Part shown: positions 27,999 to 38,087 of the stretch, piece after piece
How the letters are laid out: every line of letters starts with the position of its first letter
Position numbering within the stretch: position 1 is the stretch's first letter
Assembly: GCA_903899015.1 (NCBI GenBank)
Contig: CAIUHP010000111.1
Coordinates: forward strand, 1-64,000
Direction of reading: 5' to 3'
Length of the DNA stretch: 64,000 nt
Source of the DNA: an uncultured Armatimonadota bacterium
GTDB lineage: Bacteria > Armatimonadota > Fimbriimonadia > Fimbriimonadales > Fimbriimonadaceae
The notes under the pieces: model-generated
The model's database searches: none
Told to the model about the DNA's origin: nothing
The model's input: the letters and a program-made list of their open reading frames with translations, nothing else
Made by a program: the position numbers and the translations under genes

Positions 27999-30233
27999 TT
28001 ACTCCCACGTTACTCTTGGGGCAAGTCCACGCTCGATCCGAACGTGCATCCTCTTTCCCATATTCGGAATCGCCGAACATTCAATCCAATCAACATCCAA
28101 CGTCAAAGGAAGGACCTCTGAAACTCCAGGCTGAACTCCGACCGCATGTCTCAAGATCAAGTCCACGATCCATGAGTGCATGTAGTCGTCATAGCCTCGG
28201 TAAAGGGCTGGCACCCCGCTAACCGGATCATAGTGCTCGTATGAGTTTGGACGGGATGGATCTCCGTCATGGAACATCAACTTGATCGCCTTCATCAAGA
28301 CTTGACCCGCCTTTTGCTTGGCTATCTCGGTCTTGGCATTCAGTGCAACATTCGCCATTCCATCCACCAAATGGCTATTCGCCATCGGCCAACTGCGCCC
28401 GCTCCACGGGCAATTCAGTCGACGCTCTTTCCATTCTCCATCCGCACTAAATGTTGGATCAGATTTCGTGGTCGCCGGAAGTCCTTTCTCGAGCCAAAAC
28501 TGATCCGAATTGAGAAGCCATCGGTCCGCGATTTCGAGGAAAGTAGAGGTAGAGATAAATTCCTCCAGCTCGGAGGCAACGAGCATCGGATACATTCCGG
28601 TTGCTGGCTTGGCCCAGGATCGCTCGCCTTCAAGTTTACGATCCAGGAAATAAGAAATCGACGGATCAAACAGTCCTGCGAGCGAACGCTTCAAGCCAAC
28701 GTAATGCCCCGTCCACCGGGTTTGGACTTCCGTTAACCTTCCTTCATTCTGGAGCTGAGAGAGCCACCCAGCGAGGATGCATCCGTAGGTCGTCGCATCC
28801 ACCCCAACTACTTTGAACGCAACCCACTTATCTGCGGACTCAGTGACAAACTGATACCTCGACATATACTCTTGGCCAGTCTCGTTTTGATCGAAAATGA
28901 CCATGCCGAATGGCGAGTGACGTTCTCTCAAATAGTAGTCACCATATCGAGCCATCGACTGCACTACTTCATCGCTGACCCGAACATTGTGCAGTTTTTC
29001 AAGCTGCTGGATACCCGTTGCAAAGTCAGCGTGATAGAAATCGCGGCTAGGGCGGCAAGAATAGTTGTGACCAGGATAGCTACCATCTTCTCGCTGACAG
29101 CGACTTAGGTTGCCAAGAATCCCTAGCGCAAGCGATGGGTCGTGCATCCACGACACTTCGCGCAAATGTGCCTGAGCAGAGTAGGACACAAAATTCCGGA
29201 AGAACCCAATCCCTTCGGTCACATACGGCAGGAACATTCCCTTTCCTTCTGCGATTGGCAATTCGCAGATGTCAACTCGACTCAGCCTCAATCCGAACCA
29301 GCGGTACCAATAAGCATGGGTGAGCCAAGGATCACTGCTCTCGAATTGAGGGACCGCTTGGAAGTAACGAGCCCATGATTCATGGTTCTTCTCAAAGACT
29401 TGGGAATCCAAACCAGCTTGAAGCGAAAGTTCGGCTTCATCAGCGGAGAGTCCACTTCCGCAGCTGAATCGTAACGGCTTATCAGGCTGGAGAGAGAACT
29501 GCTGAACGGAATGAAGTAAGCCATCTGGCTCTGAACCAACTTTAACCTTGAAGTCGCCCACAAGCTGACCATTTTTCAGTTTCTGCGGTAAGACGCTCGT
29601 CTCATACAACGGTGATTCGTCGTGACGTTGCGCCAGATTGACGGTCCAAGACTCCCGGACGTCAGAAGCTCCAAATGACAGGAAGATTGGTAAGGCAGAG
29701 CCCATTTTTGAAGCTCCTGCCTCAATTCGTTCTGCTTCAATCGCAGAACGGTCTGGCTCAAGTTCGTTCGGCCAACAAGTATCAAAGCGAACCGATAGAG
29801 AATTGGACTGGATTGTAACGTCAGTGACGCTTGACCAAGGAGCCGCAATCCCAGGTTCCCGCATATCAAGCAAGCTCCAGAGAAAGGCCCGAATCGGGCC
29901 AGGCGCGTTTTCAAGTGTTAGTTCCGTCACCCACGCATTTTCTGCGGTTACACACCGACGCTCGACTAGCGAAAAGCCCTTCGTTTCGTGCTTTAACTCA
30001 AGGCAGTCTGGTCTCCAAGTTACAATCTTGCTCGAAAGGATTCGAATTGGATGTCCGATTTCATCCGTGAGTAAGATCGTGAAGAGATGAGGAATGCGAA
30101 TGTCGGCAAGATAGCATTCATCCCAAAACCCTAAGGCGTTGAGATGCTTGGGGAACGGAGGAGCGTATATTGCGCCAAACCCACCTCCTAAAAACCATTT
30201 ATCGTCTCTTTGTAATATCGCAAACGGATCCAC
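27999..30233 (-). CDS. Putative six-hairpin glycosidase-like protein (GH63/MGH1-like)
   Basis: 'NCPWSGRSWPMANSHLVDGMANVAL', 'YEHYDPVSGVPALYRGYDDYMHSWIVDLILRHAVG'; 744 aa. Confidence 0.65.
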   Translation of the reverse strand: MDPFAILQRDDKWFLGGGFGAIYAPPFPKHLNALGFWDECYLADIRIPHLFTILLTDEIGHPIRILSSKIVTWRPDCLELKHETKGFSLVERRCVTAENAWVTELTLENAPGPIRAFLWSLLDMREPGIAAPWSSVTDVTIQSNSLSVRFDTCWPNELEPDRSAIEAERIEAGASKMGSALPIFLSFGASDVRESWTVNLAQRHDESPLYETSVLPQKLKNGQLVGDFKVKVGSEPDGLLHSVQQFSLQPDKPLRFSCGSGLSADEAELSLQAGLDSQVFEKNHESWARYFQAVPQFESSDPWLTHAYWYRWFGLRLSRVDICELPIAEGKGMFLPYVTEGIGFFRNFVSYSAQAHLREVSWMHDPSLALGILGNLSRCQREDGSYPGHNYSCRPSRDFYHADFATGIQQLEKLHNVRVSDEVVQSMARYGDYYLRERHSPFGMVIFDQNETGQEYMSRYQFVTESADKWVAFKVVGVDATTYGCILAGWLSQLQNEGRLTEVQTRWTGHYVGLKRSLAGLFDPSISYFLDRKLEGERSWAKPATGMYPMLVASELEEFISTSTFLEIADRWLLNSDQFWLEKGLPATTKSDPTFSADGEWKERRLNCPWSGRSWPMANSHLVDGMANVALNAKTEIAKQKAGQVLMKAIKLMFHDGDPSRPNSYEHYDPVSGVPALYRGYDDYMHSWIVDLILRHAVGVQPGVSEVLPLTLDVDWIECSAIPNMGKRMHVRIERGLAPRVTWE

Positions 30234-30304
30234 TTCACAATCGTACCGTTGGAAGTTGCTAAGGAAGGAGCAACCGATATCATAAAAGCCGTAGAGTAAG
30301 TCAG

Positions 30305-31570
30305 ATGGGATTCATGAGAAAGTCAGCCAGTCAGATGTTTGCAGTCATATTGGCTATCGGGGCGATCACCACCGGTTCTTTGGGGCAGTCGGATCTCCTT
30401 GACACCAAAGTCAAGAATGAAGTCGTCGACTCCGTTTCAACACTTCTAAGCGACCGTGCATTTGTTCCGGGTATCGATTTCAAGAAGTGGTCCGACTTTC
30501 TGAATCAAGAAAAAAGTCAGATTGATACAGCGAAATCAGACGACGATTTCCAGAAGGCGATCAATGCCGCCCTACAGAAATTTGGCGCGAGCCATGTAAT
30601 GTTGATGACGCCTCGACTGGCTCGAATCCGACGCACCGGTTCCACAGTTGGAATCGGAATCAGCACCCTCCCAGTCGCGGACGGTCTTTCTGTGGTTCGC
30701 GTGGTTCCTTCTGCCCCGGCCGATAAGGCGGGCATCCAGGCGGGAGATGTCATCACCCAAGTAGACGGCAAACCGATCACCAATACTCAGGGTATTACAG
30801 GTGAGGTCGGCACTGAAGTTCTCATCAAGGCGAAGCATCAAGACGGCAAAATCCAAGATTACAAGCTCATTCGCCAAAAATATTCAACGGTTAGGGAGCC
30901 CGAATTAAACTGGGTCAATAAGGAAACCGCTCAAATCAAGATCTACTCCTTTGATACTGGCTATGAGCGATCTCAAGTTGGGGACTTGTTCACTCAAGCT
31001 CAATCCGCCAAGAACATCATTCTTGATCTGAGATTCAATGGCGGCGGTGCCGTCACCAACGTTCAGCACCTGCTTGGCTTTTTTATCCCAGATACAAAAG
31101 CAATCGGAACATTTATTCGGCGTTCAAACGTTGACGCATACGTCTTAGCAACCAGAGGCAAGCCGAACGACCTTGCTGCCATAGCCCAGTGGACGGAAAA
31201 CAAATTCCGCCCAGTTCATAGAAGTGACTTGCCTCTCTTTAATGGACATGTAGCGGTACTTGTCAATCGCTTTTCCGCGAGTGCATCGGAGATTGCGGCG
31301 GCGGCCCTCCATGACACTTTAGGAGCACCCATTATTGGCACTAAATCTGCGGGCGCAGTGCTCGCATCGATCATCGTGCCAGCTTCCAATGGGTTTATGC
31401 TTCAATATCCTATTCAAGACTATGTCACGTCGAAAGGCGTCCGACTTGAAGGCAATGGAGTGGTGCCTGATTTTGAAGTCAAGGAGCCCATCGCTTCGCC
31501 GAAAGGGGCACCTGATGAAGCGATCGAGAAGGCATGTTCCGTCTTAGCTCACACCAAGTCTGTGAAATAG
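30305..31570 (+). CDS. Secreted S41-family (C-terminal processing) protease with PDZ domain, copy 1
   Basis: PDZ 'APADKAGIQAGDVITQVDGKPI', catalytic 'FSASASEIAAAALHDTLGAPIIGTKSAG'. Confidence 0.9.
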   Translation: MGFMRKSASQMFAVILAIGAITTGSLGQSDLLDTKVKNEVVDSVSTLLSDRAFVPGIDFKKWSDFLNQEKSQIDTAKSDDDFQKAINAALQKFGASHVMLMTPRLARIRRTGSTVGIGISTLPVADGLSVVRVVPSAPADKAGIQAGDVITQVDGKPITNTQGITGEVGTEVLIKAKHQDGKIQDYKLIRQKYSTVREPELNWVNKETAQIKIYSFDTGYERSQVGDLFTQAQSAKNIILDLRFNGGGAVTNVQHLLGFFIPDTKAIGTFIRRSNVDAYVLATRGKPNDLAAIAQWTENKFRPVHRSDLPLFNGHVAVLVNRFSASASEIAAAALHDTLGAPIIGTKSAGAVLASIIVPASNGFMLQYPIQDYVTSKGVRLEGNGVVPDFEVKEPIASPKGAPDEAIEKACSVLAHTKSVK

Positions 31571-31601
31571 AGTTCCGTCCCATCGATCTGAGTCCCCATT
31601 T

Positions 31602-32858
31602 ATGAATCCATTTGCTAGCTCAGTCTTTCGTAGATCCATCGTAGTTACGGGGTTAATTGCGGCAGTGGTTTGTGCTCAGGCACAAACGGTCGATGACAAT
31701 CCCCTCTTGAAGAAAGAGGTTCTGGAACAAGTCACCTCTATCCTCTCAAAAAACGCGTTTGTTCCGGGCGTTGATTTTGGAAAATGGCCAGAATTCATAA
31801 AGGCTGAACAAGCTCAGATCGATGCTGCCAACAACGATGATGATTTTCAAAAGGCGGTTAACGCGGCTCTCAAGAAATTTGGTGCGAGCCATACCGTCCT
31901 AAACGCACCTAAAGTCGCCGATCTTCGATTGACGGGCTCAATGGTTGGGGTCGGCGTTAGTACACGACCTGATCCCGCCGGATTGTTGGTAACTCGCACG
32001 ATCTTTGATGCTCCCGCCGAAAGGGGTGGAATTGTCGCCGGCGACATTATTGTCAAGATTGACGGAAAGCCAGCGGTTAGCACTGCAGGCATGGAAGGTT
32101 CAGAAGGCACCGACGTCACGTTAACCGTTCAACACGTCGACAAATCCACGGAAGACTACATTTTGACGCGCCGGAAGTTCTCCGCTTTGCGCCAAGAGGA
32201 ACTGACTTGGATTGATAAAGACACCGCGGTCGTGACCATTAACACCTTCGGGTTCGCTTATGACCGCAAGAGAGTGTTAGACATCATGAGCGAGGCTAAA
32301 GAAAGCAAGAAGCTCATTCTTGACCTGCGAGATAATGGAGGCGGTGAAATCGGCAATTTACGCCACCTGCTGGGCTTTTTCACGACCTCTGACCAGCCAG
32401 TCGGAACATTTATTGACCGCACAATTGTTAATGAATATTCGGCTGCCACTCACGGTAGTCCCACCGACCTCGCTGTAATTGCGAAATGGACGAAGAAAAA
32501 GGTGCGCCCGATTCCCGAGCCGGACACGCTCCGCTACTCCGGCAAAGTCGTTGTACTCATCAATGGCCTCTCAGGAAGCGCATCTGAGATCCTTGCTCAG
32601 GGGTTTCGCGATGTCCTCGGATCCAAAATCGTGGGAACTAAATCGGCGGGCGCCGTCCTCGTCTCGCTCTATGTCGACGCTTCGAACGGCTTCATGCTTC
32701 AGTTCCCACTATCCGACTATGTCACCATCAACGGAACACGGCTTGAGGGAAAAGGAGTCACCCCTGACTTCGTCGTTTCCGACCCTACCATCCACACGGC
32801 AAAAGGTCCTGACCCTGCTCGCGACAAGGCGATTGCTCTCCTCAATGCGGGATGGTAA
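31602..32858 (+). CDS. Secreted S41-family protease with PDZ domain, copy 2
   Basis: PDZ 'APAERGGIVAGDIIVKIDGKPA', 'LSGSASEILAQGFRDVLGSKIVGTKSAG'; clear paralogue of the upstream gene. Confidence 0.9.
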   Translation: MNPFASSVFRRSIVVTGLIAAVVCAQAQTVDDNPLLKKEVLEQVTSILSKNAFVPGVDFGKWPEFIKAEQAQIDAANNDDDFQKAVNAALKKFGASHTVLNAPKVADLRLTGSMVGVGVSTRPDPAGLLVTRTIFDAPAERGGIVAGDIIVKIDGKPAVSTAGMEGSEGTDVTLTVQHVDKSTEDYILTRRKFSALRQEELTWIDKDTAVVTINTFGFAYDRKRVLDIMSEAKESKKLILDLRDNGGGEIGNLRHLLGFFTTSDQPVGTFIDRTIVNEYSAATHGSPTDLAVIAKWTKKKVRPIPEPDTLRYSGKVVVLINGLSGSASEILAQGFRDVLGSKIVGTKSAGAVLVSLYVDASNGFMLQFPLSDYVTINGTRLEGKGVTPDFVVSDPTIHTAKGPDPARDKAIALLNAGW

Positions 32859-32864
32859 GACGAG

Positions 32865-34040
32865 TTAACCTAAGGAAATCGGAATTCCACCGATTGCGCC
32901 AATTCCGAAAACAGTATCGTCTTTGTTGACCTTTTCAATCTTCGCTTCACCGGTGGACGCATCAACTTCCCTTGCGAATTGCCAAACCGGACTGATCGAA
33001 TCTCTCCAATAAATAAGGTACTTACCGGCCGCAGACTTCCACCTGATGATTGTATCGTGAGACTGCCTGGGATCCATTCTTGCTTCAGCCGGAGCAGGAT
33101 CCGCATTAGCAAGGGTAGCAGCCGTCAGTAAATTGAGTCGAGCGACATTCGCCAAATAGCTAAAGTCGACATCCTTCACCAAATCGAGTGTCGTATGTTG
33201 ACGGGTGAATTCTTCAAAGACTTCGGTGAACCTAACCGCCGTAAATCCCTCGAGATTAAAGGATGTGTGATCGCCTCCCCGCTGGAACCGGTCGCGCCGA
33301 AAAACGAGCTTGGGTCCAAATCCCCGGATCTTTCCACGAGAGTTCCACTCAATGAAGCGAGCCAATTCGCGGCTGTTATGGGCAGGAACCGTTGAAGTTC
33401 GGCTCGTTGTCGGTGGTAATTCTTCACTGAACACGCGGAGGTGGTGCTTGTCAGATTGGCCATTCAAGCTTGCGCTGTTCCCGACAATGTCGTTGTTCAA
33501 GACGGCTTCGATTTTCCATCCATCAACCCTAGCCTTCTTTGCAAGGGCTCTCGACCCGAGCAGGCCCTGCTCTTCTCCACTGAACGCCACGAATACAAGG
33601 GTGTTCTTCCACTTATGCTGAGCCATGACCCTTGCCACTTCCATCGTCTGTGACATTCCACTCAGATCGTCATTTGCTCCGGGGGCGATGGCGTTCAAGT
33701 TTCGATCTTGCATATTGATGGAATCAAAGTGACCTCCGACGAGAATCCGTCGATCCGTCTCACCCTTTAGAGTCGCAACGACCTCGACAACTTCTTTTTG
33801 AACGGGAACCCTTTGGCCCTCCGGCGCCTGATACTTAAAGATCTGCACGTCAAGCCCCGGAATCTGCCGATATTGCGACGCGATGTATTCAGCTGCTTCC
33901 GTTAAAGTTGAGTTATTCGTGTTGCGATTCGGCATAGCCGAAAGGTGAGTTACAACTTCTCTCATGAGGTCTTGGCGGACCTCCTTCGTCAAATCGGCAG
34001 AAGTTTGGTGGAGGGCAAGTAACGGGACGAGAAACACCAT
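32865..34040 (-). CDS. Secreted M28-family zinc aminopeptidase
   Basis: 'ILVGGHFDSINMQDRNLNAIAPGANDDLSGMSQTMEVARVMA', 'VAFSGEEQGLLGSRALAK'. Confidence 0.9.
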   Translation of the reverse strand: MVFLVPLLALHQTSADLTKEVRQDLMREVVTHLSAMPNRNTNNSTLTEAAEYIASQYRQIPGLDVQIFKYQAPEGQRVPVQKEVVEVVATLKGETDRRILVGGHFDSINMQDRNLNAIAPGANDDLSGMSQTMEVARVMAQHKWKNTLVFVAFSGEEQGLLGSRALAKKARVDGWKIEAVLNNDIVGNSASLNGQSDKHHLRVFSEELPPTTSRTSTVPAHNSRELARFIEWNSRGKIRGFGPKLVFRRDRFQRGGDHTSFNLEGFTAVRFTEVFEEFTRQHTTLDLVKDVDFSYLANVARLNLLTAATLANADPAPAEARMDPRQSHDTIIRWKSAAGKYLIYWRDSISPVWQFAREVDASTGEAKIEKVNKDDTVFGIGAIGGIPISLG

Positions 34041-34067
34041 AAAGGGCTTTTACCCTTTTGAAGGCAC

Positions 34068-35585
34068 TTACTTCCTAGGAGTCAATTCTTCGGAGACATC
34101 ACTCGCAGAAACGACGGCACAATTCTTACCTCGATTTTTTGCCTCATAGAGACATTTATCGGCTCGCTGAATCAAATCCTCTTTGGTTCGATCGCGAGGT
34201 TCGAGTTGAACACAACCGAAGCTTGCCGTAAGTTTTTTGGGACCAATGTCTTGGTTGAGGCTGTCCACTAATCGTTGGGCTAGTCTCCCCGCTTGGATCG
34301 CATCGGAATTAATGAGAATGATTGCAAACTCTTCCCCACCGGTTCGCGAAACAAAGTCGGTGTCGCGTGAATCTTCTCTTAATAAGCTCGCAAATCTACG
34401 CAGGCGTTCATCACCAGCAGGATGCCCATATTGGTCATTGAACGCCTTAAAGTCGTCCAGATCGGACACTAGAAGCGAGAGCGGCGTATCGTATCGTCTT
34501 GCTCGGCGTATCTCTTCGATCAATTTATCGTTGAAAGCTCGGTAGTTGTATAAACCAGTCAAACCATCGGTGGTTGCAAGGAGCGCAAGCTGATGATTCA
34601 AGTTCTCAAGTTGGGTCTGGCGCTCAATTAACTTTGCTTCGGTCTCTCTCAGCTCTTTGAGTTTGTCTAGTATTTGAGCTTCTGCACTTAGGGGCTCAGT
34701 CACATCAAGGAAGCTGCCGACGTACCGCTCGGGTCTATTTTCACTGTTTCTAGCGACGACGCGATTAGAGATTCTTATCCAGCGCCACTCGTCGTTAGAT
34801 TTTCGGAATCGACAAGTTGTTTCCACTGCTTCATTCGAGAGCCACAGATCCAAACTTATGAAATGCTGATCGAATGCAGCTAGATCTTCGTGATGAACAA
34901 TATCTCTCAACCTAATAGGCTCTAAACGGCCCATCGAGCGATACCCTAGCGCCGACAGCAACTCAGTCTCGATGGACTTGAGCGAAAGATTTTCTCCAAC
35001 CGAGGAGTAAAGCCATTCGGGAAGTGACCCGACCAAGTTAGCTAGCCGCCGCCTTGATCCTTGATCTTCAGTTGCACTCTGCTCTAAATGCGCTTGGCCC
35101 GCACTATTTACAGCCTGCTGAATATCAAACGTCGCCAAAAATGAATCCTCAAATATTAGGCCAGCGACACGGGTGCCATGAATACCAGTCCCATACGCAA
35201 GGACAATGGATCTTAAAATACTTGTCGTCCCAAGATCGGGATGGGGCCTGTGCTTTAACTCAACGGGAGCCTTCGTTTCCAGAGCATGCTCAATGGCATT
35301 TTGAAATTCTTCCCAATTACTAGGATGAGCGAACCGATGAAATCCGAGTGAATCTCGTTTTGGAGCCTGTCCGAGCCTTTCCCAAATACTTGGTGACAGC
35401 TCCCAAACCTTGGAGGACGGATGATATTCCCAACTGCCAAGGCAGCCTTCGTGCTCGAAGTTGGGAGTGGTTGCTTCCTCTTCAGCTGAACCAAGGCGCT
35501 TGTTTGTCAAGCGTGAATGGAACCATCCAAGCAGGTAAGAACTTCTTGAGTTACAAAACAGCTGGTAGGAGTCCCCTAAAGACAT
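34068..35585 (-). CDS. PAS-GGDEF diguanylate cyclase
   Basis: PAS-like 'RLRDIVHHEDLAAFDQH...CRFRKSNDEWRWIRISNRVVARN', 'DGLTGLYNYRAFNDKL', 'RDTDFVSRTGGEEFA' (RxxD I-site 5 residues before GGEEF). Confidence 0.93.
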   Translation of the reverse strand: MSLGDSYQLFCNSRSSYLLGWFHSRLTNKRLGSAEEEATTPNFEHEGCLGSWEYHPSSKVWELSPSIWERLGQAPKRDSLGFHRFAHPSNWEEFQNAIEHALETKAPVELKHRPHPDLGTTSILRSIVLAYGTGIHGTRVAGLIFEDSFLATFDIQQAVNSAGQAHLEQSATEDQGSRRRLANLVGSLPEWLYSSVGENLSLKSIETELLSALGYRSMGRLEPIRLRDIVHHEDLAAFDQHFISLDLWLSNEAVETTCRFRKSNDEWRWIRISNRVVARNSENRPERYVGSFLDVTEPLSAEAQILDKLKELRETEAKLIERQTQLENLNHQLALLATTDGLTGLYNYRAFNDKLIEEIRRARRYDTPLSLLVSDLDDFKAFNDQYGHPAGDERLRRFASLLREDSRDTDFVSRTGGEEFAIILINSDAIQAGRLAQRLVDSLNQDIGPKKLTASFGCVQLEPRDRTKEDLIQRADKCLYEAKNRGKNCAVVSASDVSEELTPRK

Positions 35586-35699
35586 TTAGGTTCATCATTG
35601 TATTCTTCTTGGGATAGCAGTTAGATCATTACAAGTCGGACTGCCCAGCACTCGAGAGAAATCAGGTATTTTTACTAGGTAATTCGTCCCTTTCTTGGC

Positions 35700-37967
35700 C
35701 TAGTCGTCGTCAATAGTGGGTCCGACATCATACTTCGGCCCTACTCCAAAGAGCGCGTCTACATCCATGATGTTCAGGAGCACTTCACGAGGTCTAGGTC
35801 CATCTCTTGGGCCAACAATGGCTCGTTCTTCCATCATGTCCAACAAGCGCGATGCCCGCTGGAACCCGATCGAAAACTTGCGCTGAAGCATCGATGTTGA
35901 TGCTTGTCCTCGCTCAACAACCCACCGCACCGCATCTTCCCAAAATGGGTCGACTTCGTCACCAAAGTCACCGCCTTCTTTCGACGAATCATGGATCGCA
36001 TCTTCAACGGGATTGAGTACGTACTCGGGAGTTTGTTGAGCGCGCCAGAATTTACACACGGCATCAATTTCCTTCTCAGATACGTAGCAACCTTGCACGC
36101 GGAGCGGCTTAATGGAATCGATGGGTTGGAAAAGCATATCTCCCTTACCAATCAAATTCTCTGCTCCTTTACCATCGAGAATTGTTCGAGAGTCGATCTG
36201 GGAAGCAACTGAGAACGCAATTCGTGACGGGATATTCGCCTTGATAATTCCAGTAATGACGTCAACACTGGGACGTTGCGTTGCGATCACAAGGTGAATG
36301 CCTACCGCTCGAGCCAACTGGGCTAGTCGAACGATTGTGCTCTCGACTTCCGCTCCGCATTGGATCATCAAGTCGGCCAACTCGTCGATGATGACAACGA
36401 TGTAGGGCATTCGATCTTGAAAGGTTGCCTTTGCATTCCAACCATCGATATTCCGAACTCCTTCGTTGCTGAACAAATCGTAGCGTCTATCCATTTCACG
36501 CCAGACTGCGCGAAGAACGCCCGCCGCTTCTTTGACATCCTTGATAACAGGACACATCAAATGAGGCACATGATCGAAGAGAGTGAGCTCAACTCGCTTA
36601 GGGTCAATCATGACGAGCCGGACATCCTTTGGGGTGTTCCGCATCAGCAAGCTCGTAATCAGAGTCGCCAAGCCGATAGATTTTCCTGAGTTCGTTGCAC
36701 CACCGATCAGCAGATGAGGCATCTTCGTTAGGTCTGCATACTTGTTGACGCCACTGACGTCCTTTCCAAGCGCAACGCACAAGCGCGACGGATGGTTCAT
36801 GAAGTCAGGCGTCTCGCAGAGTTCGCGAAGTGTAACAACTGTGGGAGAAGAATTGGGGACCTCGACACCAATTGCAGCTTTACCTGGAATAGGTGCTTCA
36901 ACACGTACCTGAGACGCTGCTAGGTCCATCGCGATATTGTCGGCCAAGGCAGTTATTCGTGCAACACGAATTCCTGGACCTAACTGGATTTCGTAACGCG
37001 TAACAGTTGGTCCCGTCGCAACTTGAACAACTGTGGCATCAATTCCGAACTGCTCGAGCGTGCCCTCAAGCGTCTCGATATTCTTCTGCATCTCCGCTTG
37101 ACTTCGCTTCGGGTTTAGCAAAGCTTCAGCAAGCAGACTGATTGGCGGTAAATCGTAACCTTCCTTTGGCGTCGGTGTTTCTGCTGAAAGCACCGGAGTC
37201 GGGGCCATTTGAGTTTCCTTCGCAACAGGAACTCGCCGTGTTTTGGGCGTTTCCTCGTAGGCCTCAACCTCGGGCTCCGGATCCTCCATGACAATGCTTT
37301 TCTGCATCCGCTGAACAGGAATCTTGGTTGCAGGGGCATTTGCCTCTTCGATTTCTTTTCGAATGGATTTCACGCGATCTTCAGGAGTCTGCTGAGATCG
37401 TGGACGTTCCAGAGTTCGCTCCATCGTGAATTGCTTCAAGGTGACCGCTCGGTCTTTAGTTGTTGCAAGCATCTCTCGGATCGGAACGTCCACGCAGAAG
37501 ACCAAGCCGACCAAACCTATCGTGCCTAAACCGACTGGTTTCGCCGATCCAAGAAGTTCGGCAAAAACCCATCCTAGAACGGCTCCAAAGTAGCCTCCAC
37601 TGACTTTTATGGCTTCAGGATCGAAGTAGTTGCCTTTTTCACTTGCCGCGAGAAACCCAAGAAGTGTTAGAAAAAGGAGAAGGGCACCAACGGTGAGATG
37701 GGTGCGCCCAAGTGCACGACCTCTGATAAAACTAACTCCAACTGTGACCAGCAGTGGTGGAACTGCCCAAGCTCCCTTGCCAAAAAGAATCTTGCAGAGT
37801 GCTCCTAAAGTTGACCCAATAATCCCAGAGTCGGACGTAAGGAGAGCTACGATCACGATAATCGCAATCGCGAACAGTAAGATGCCGGCAATATCGAAAT
37901 GGCGGTGCGAGACCTTTGGCTCGACCCGCACCTTGCCAACGGCAGGTTGCTTGGCGCGTACACTCAT
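35700..37967 (-). CDS. ftsK: DNA translocase FtsK/SpoIIIE
   Basis: N-terminal TMs, 'LLIGGATNSGKSIGLATLITSLL', 'LARAVGIHLVIATQRPSVDVITG', C-terminal gamma domain 'FSIGFQRASRLLDMMEERAIVGP'. Confidence 0.95.
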   Translation of the reverse strand: MSVRAKQPAVGKVRVEPKVSHRHFDIAGILLFAIAIIVIVALLTSDSGIIGSTLGALCKILFGKGAWAVPPLLVTVGVSFIRGRALGRTHLTVGALLLFLTLLGFLAASEKGNYFDPEAIKVSGGYFGAVLGWVFAELLGSAKPVGLGTIGLVGLVFCVDVPIREMLATTKDRAVTLKQFTMERTLERPRSQQTPEDRVKSIRKEIEEANAPATKIPVQRMQKSIVMEDPEPEVEAYEETPKTRRVPVAKETQMAPTPVLSAETPTPKEGYDLPPISLLAEALLNPKRSQAEMQKNIETLEGTLEQFGIDATVVQVATGPTVTRYEIQLGPGIRVARITALADNIAMDLAASQVRVEAPIPGKAAIGVEVPNSSPTVVTLRELCETPDFMNHPSRLCVALGKDVSGVNKYADLTKMPHLLIGGATNSGKSIGLATLITSLLMRNTPKDVRLVMIDPKRVELTLFDHVPHLMCPVIKDVKEAAGVLRAVWREMDRRYDLFSNEGVRNIDGWNAKATFQDRMPYIVVIIDELADLMIQCGAEVESTIVRLAQLARAVGIHLVIATQRPSVDVITGIIKANIPSRIAFSVASQIDSRTILDGKGAENLIGKGDMLFQPIDSIKPLRVQGCYVSEKEIDAVCKFWRAQQTPEYVLNPVEDAIHDSSKEGGDFGDEVDPFWEDAVRWVVERGQASTSMLQRKFSIGFQRASRLLDMMEERAIVGPRDGPRPREVLLNIMDVDALFGVGPKYDVGPTIDDD

Positions 37968-38087
37968 CCTTAACCTTCTTTTGGTGCCAATCCCTGGAAC
38001 CTACCAGAAGTATAGCGTAGGACGCCAAATATCGGTGAGCCGTTGCACGAAAACCTTGAGGAAGCCAACTGGCAAGTAAGGACTAGC

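Noticed and set aside
30305-34040. Defence or toxin-antitoxin system built around the protease cluster
   Set aside because: All three proteins have signal peptides and ordinary secreted-protease architecture; no toxin, nuclease or sensor partner is present.
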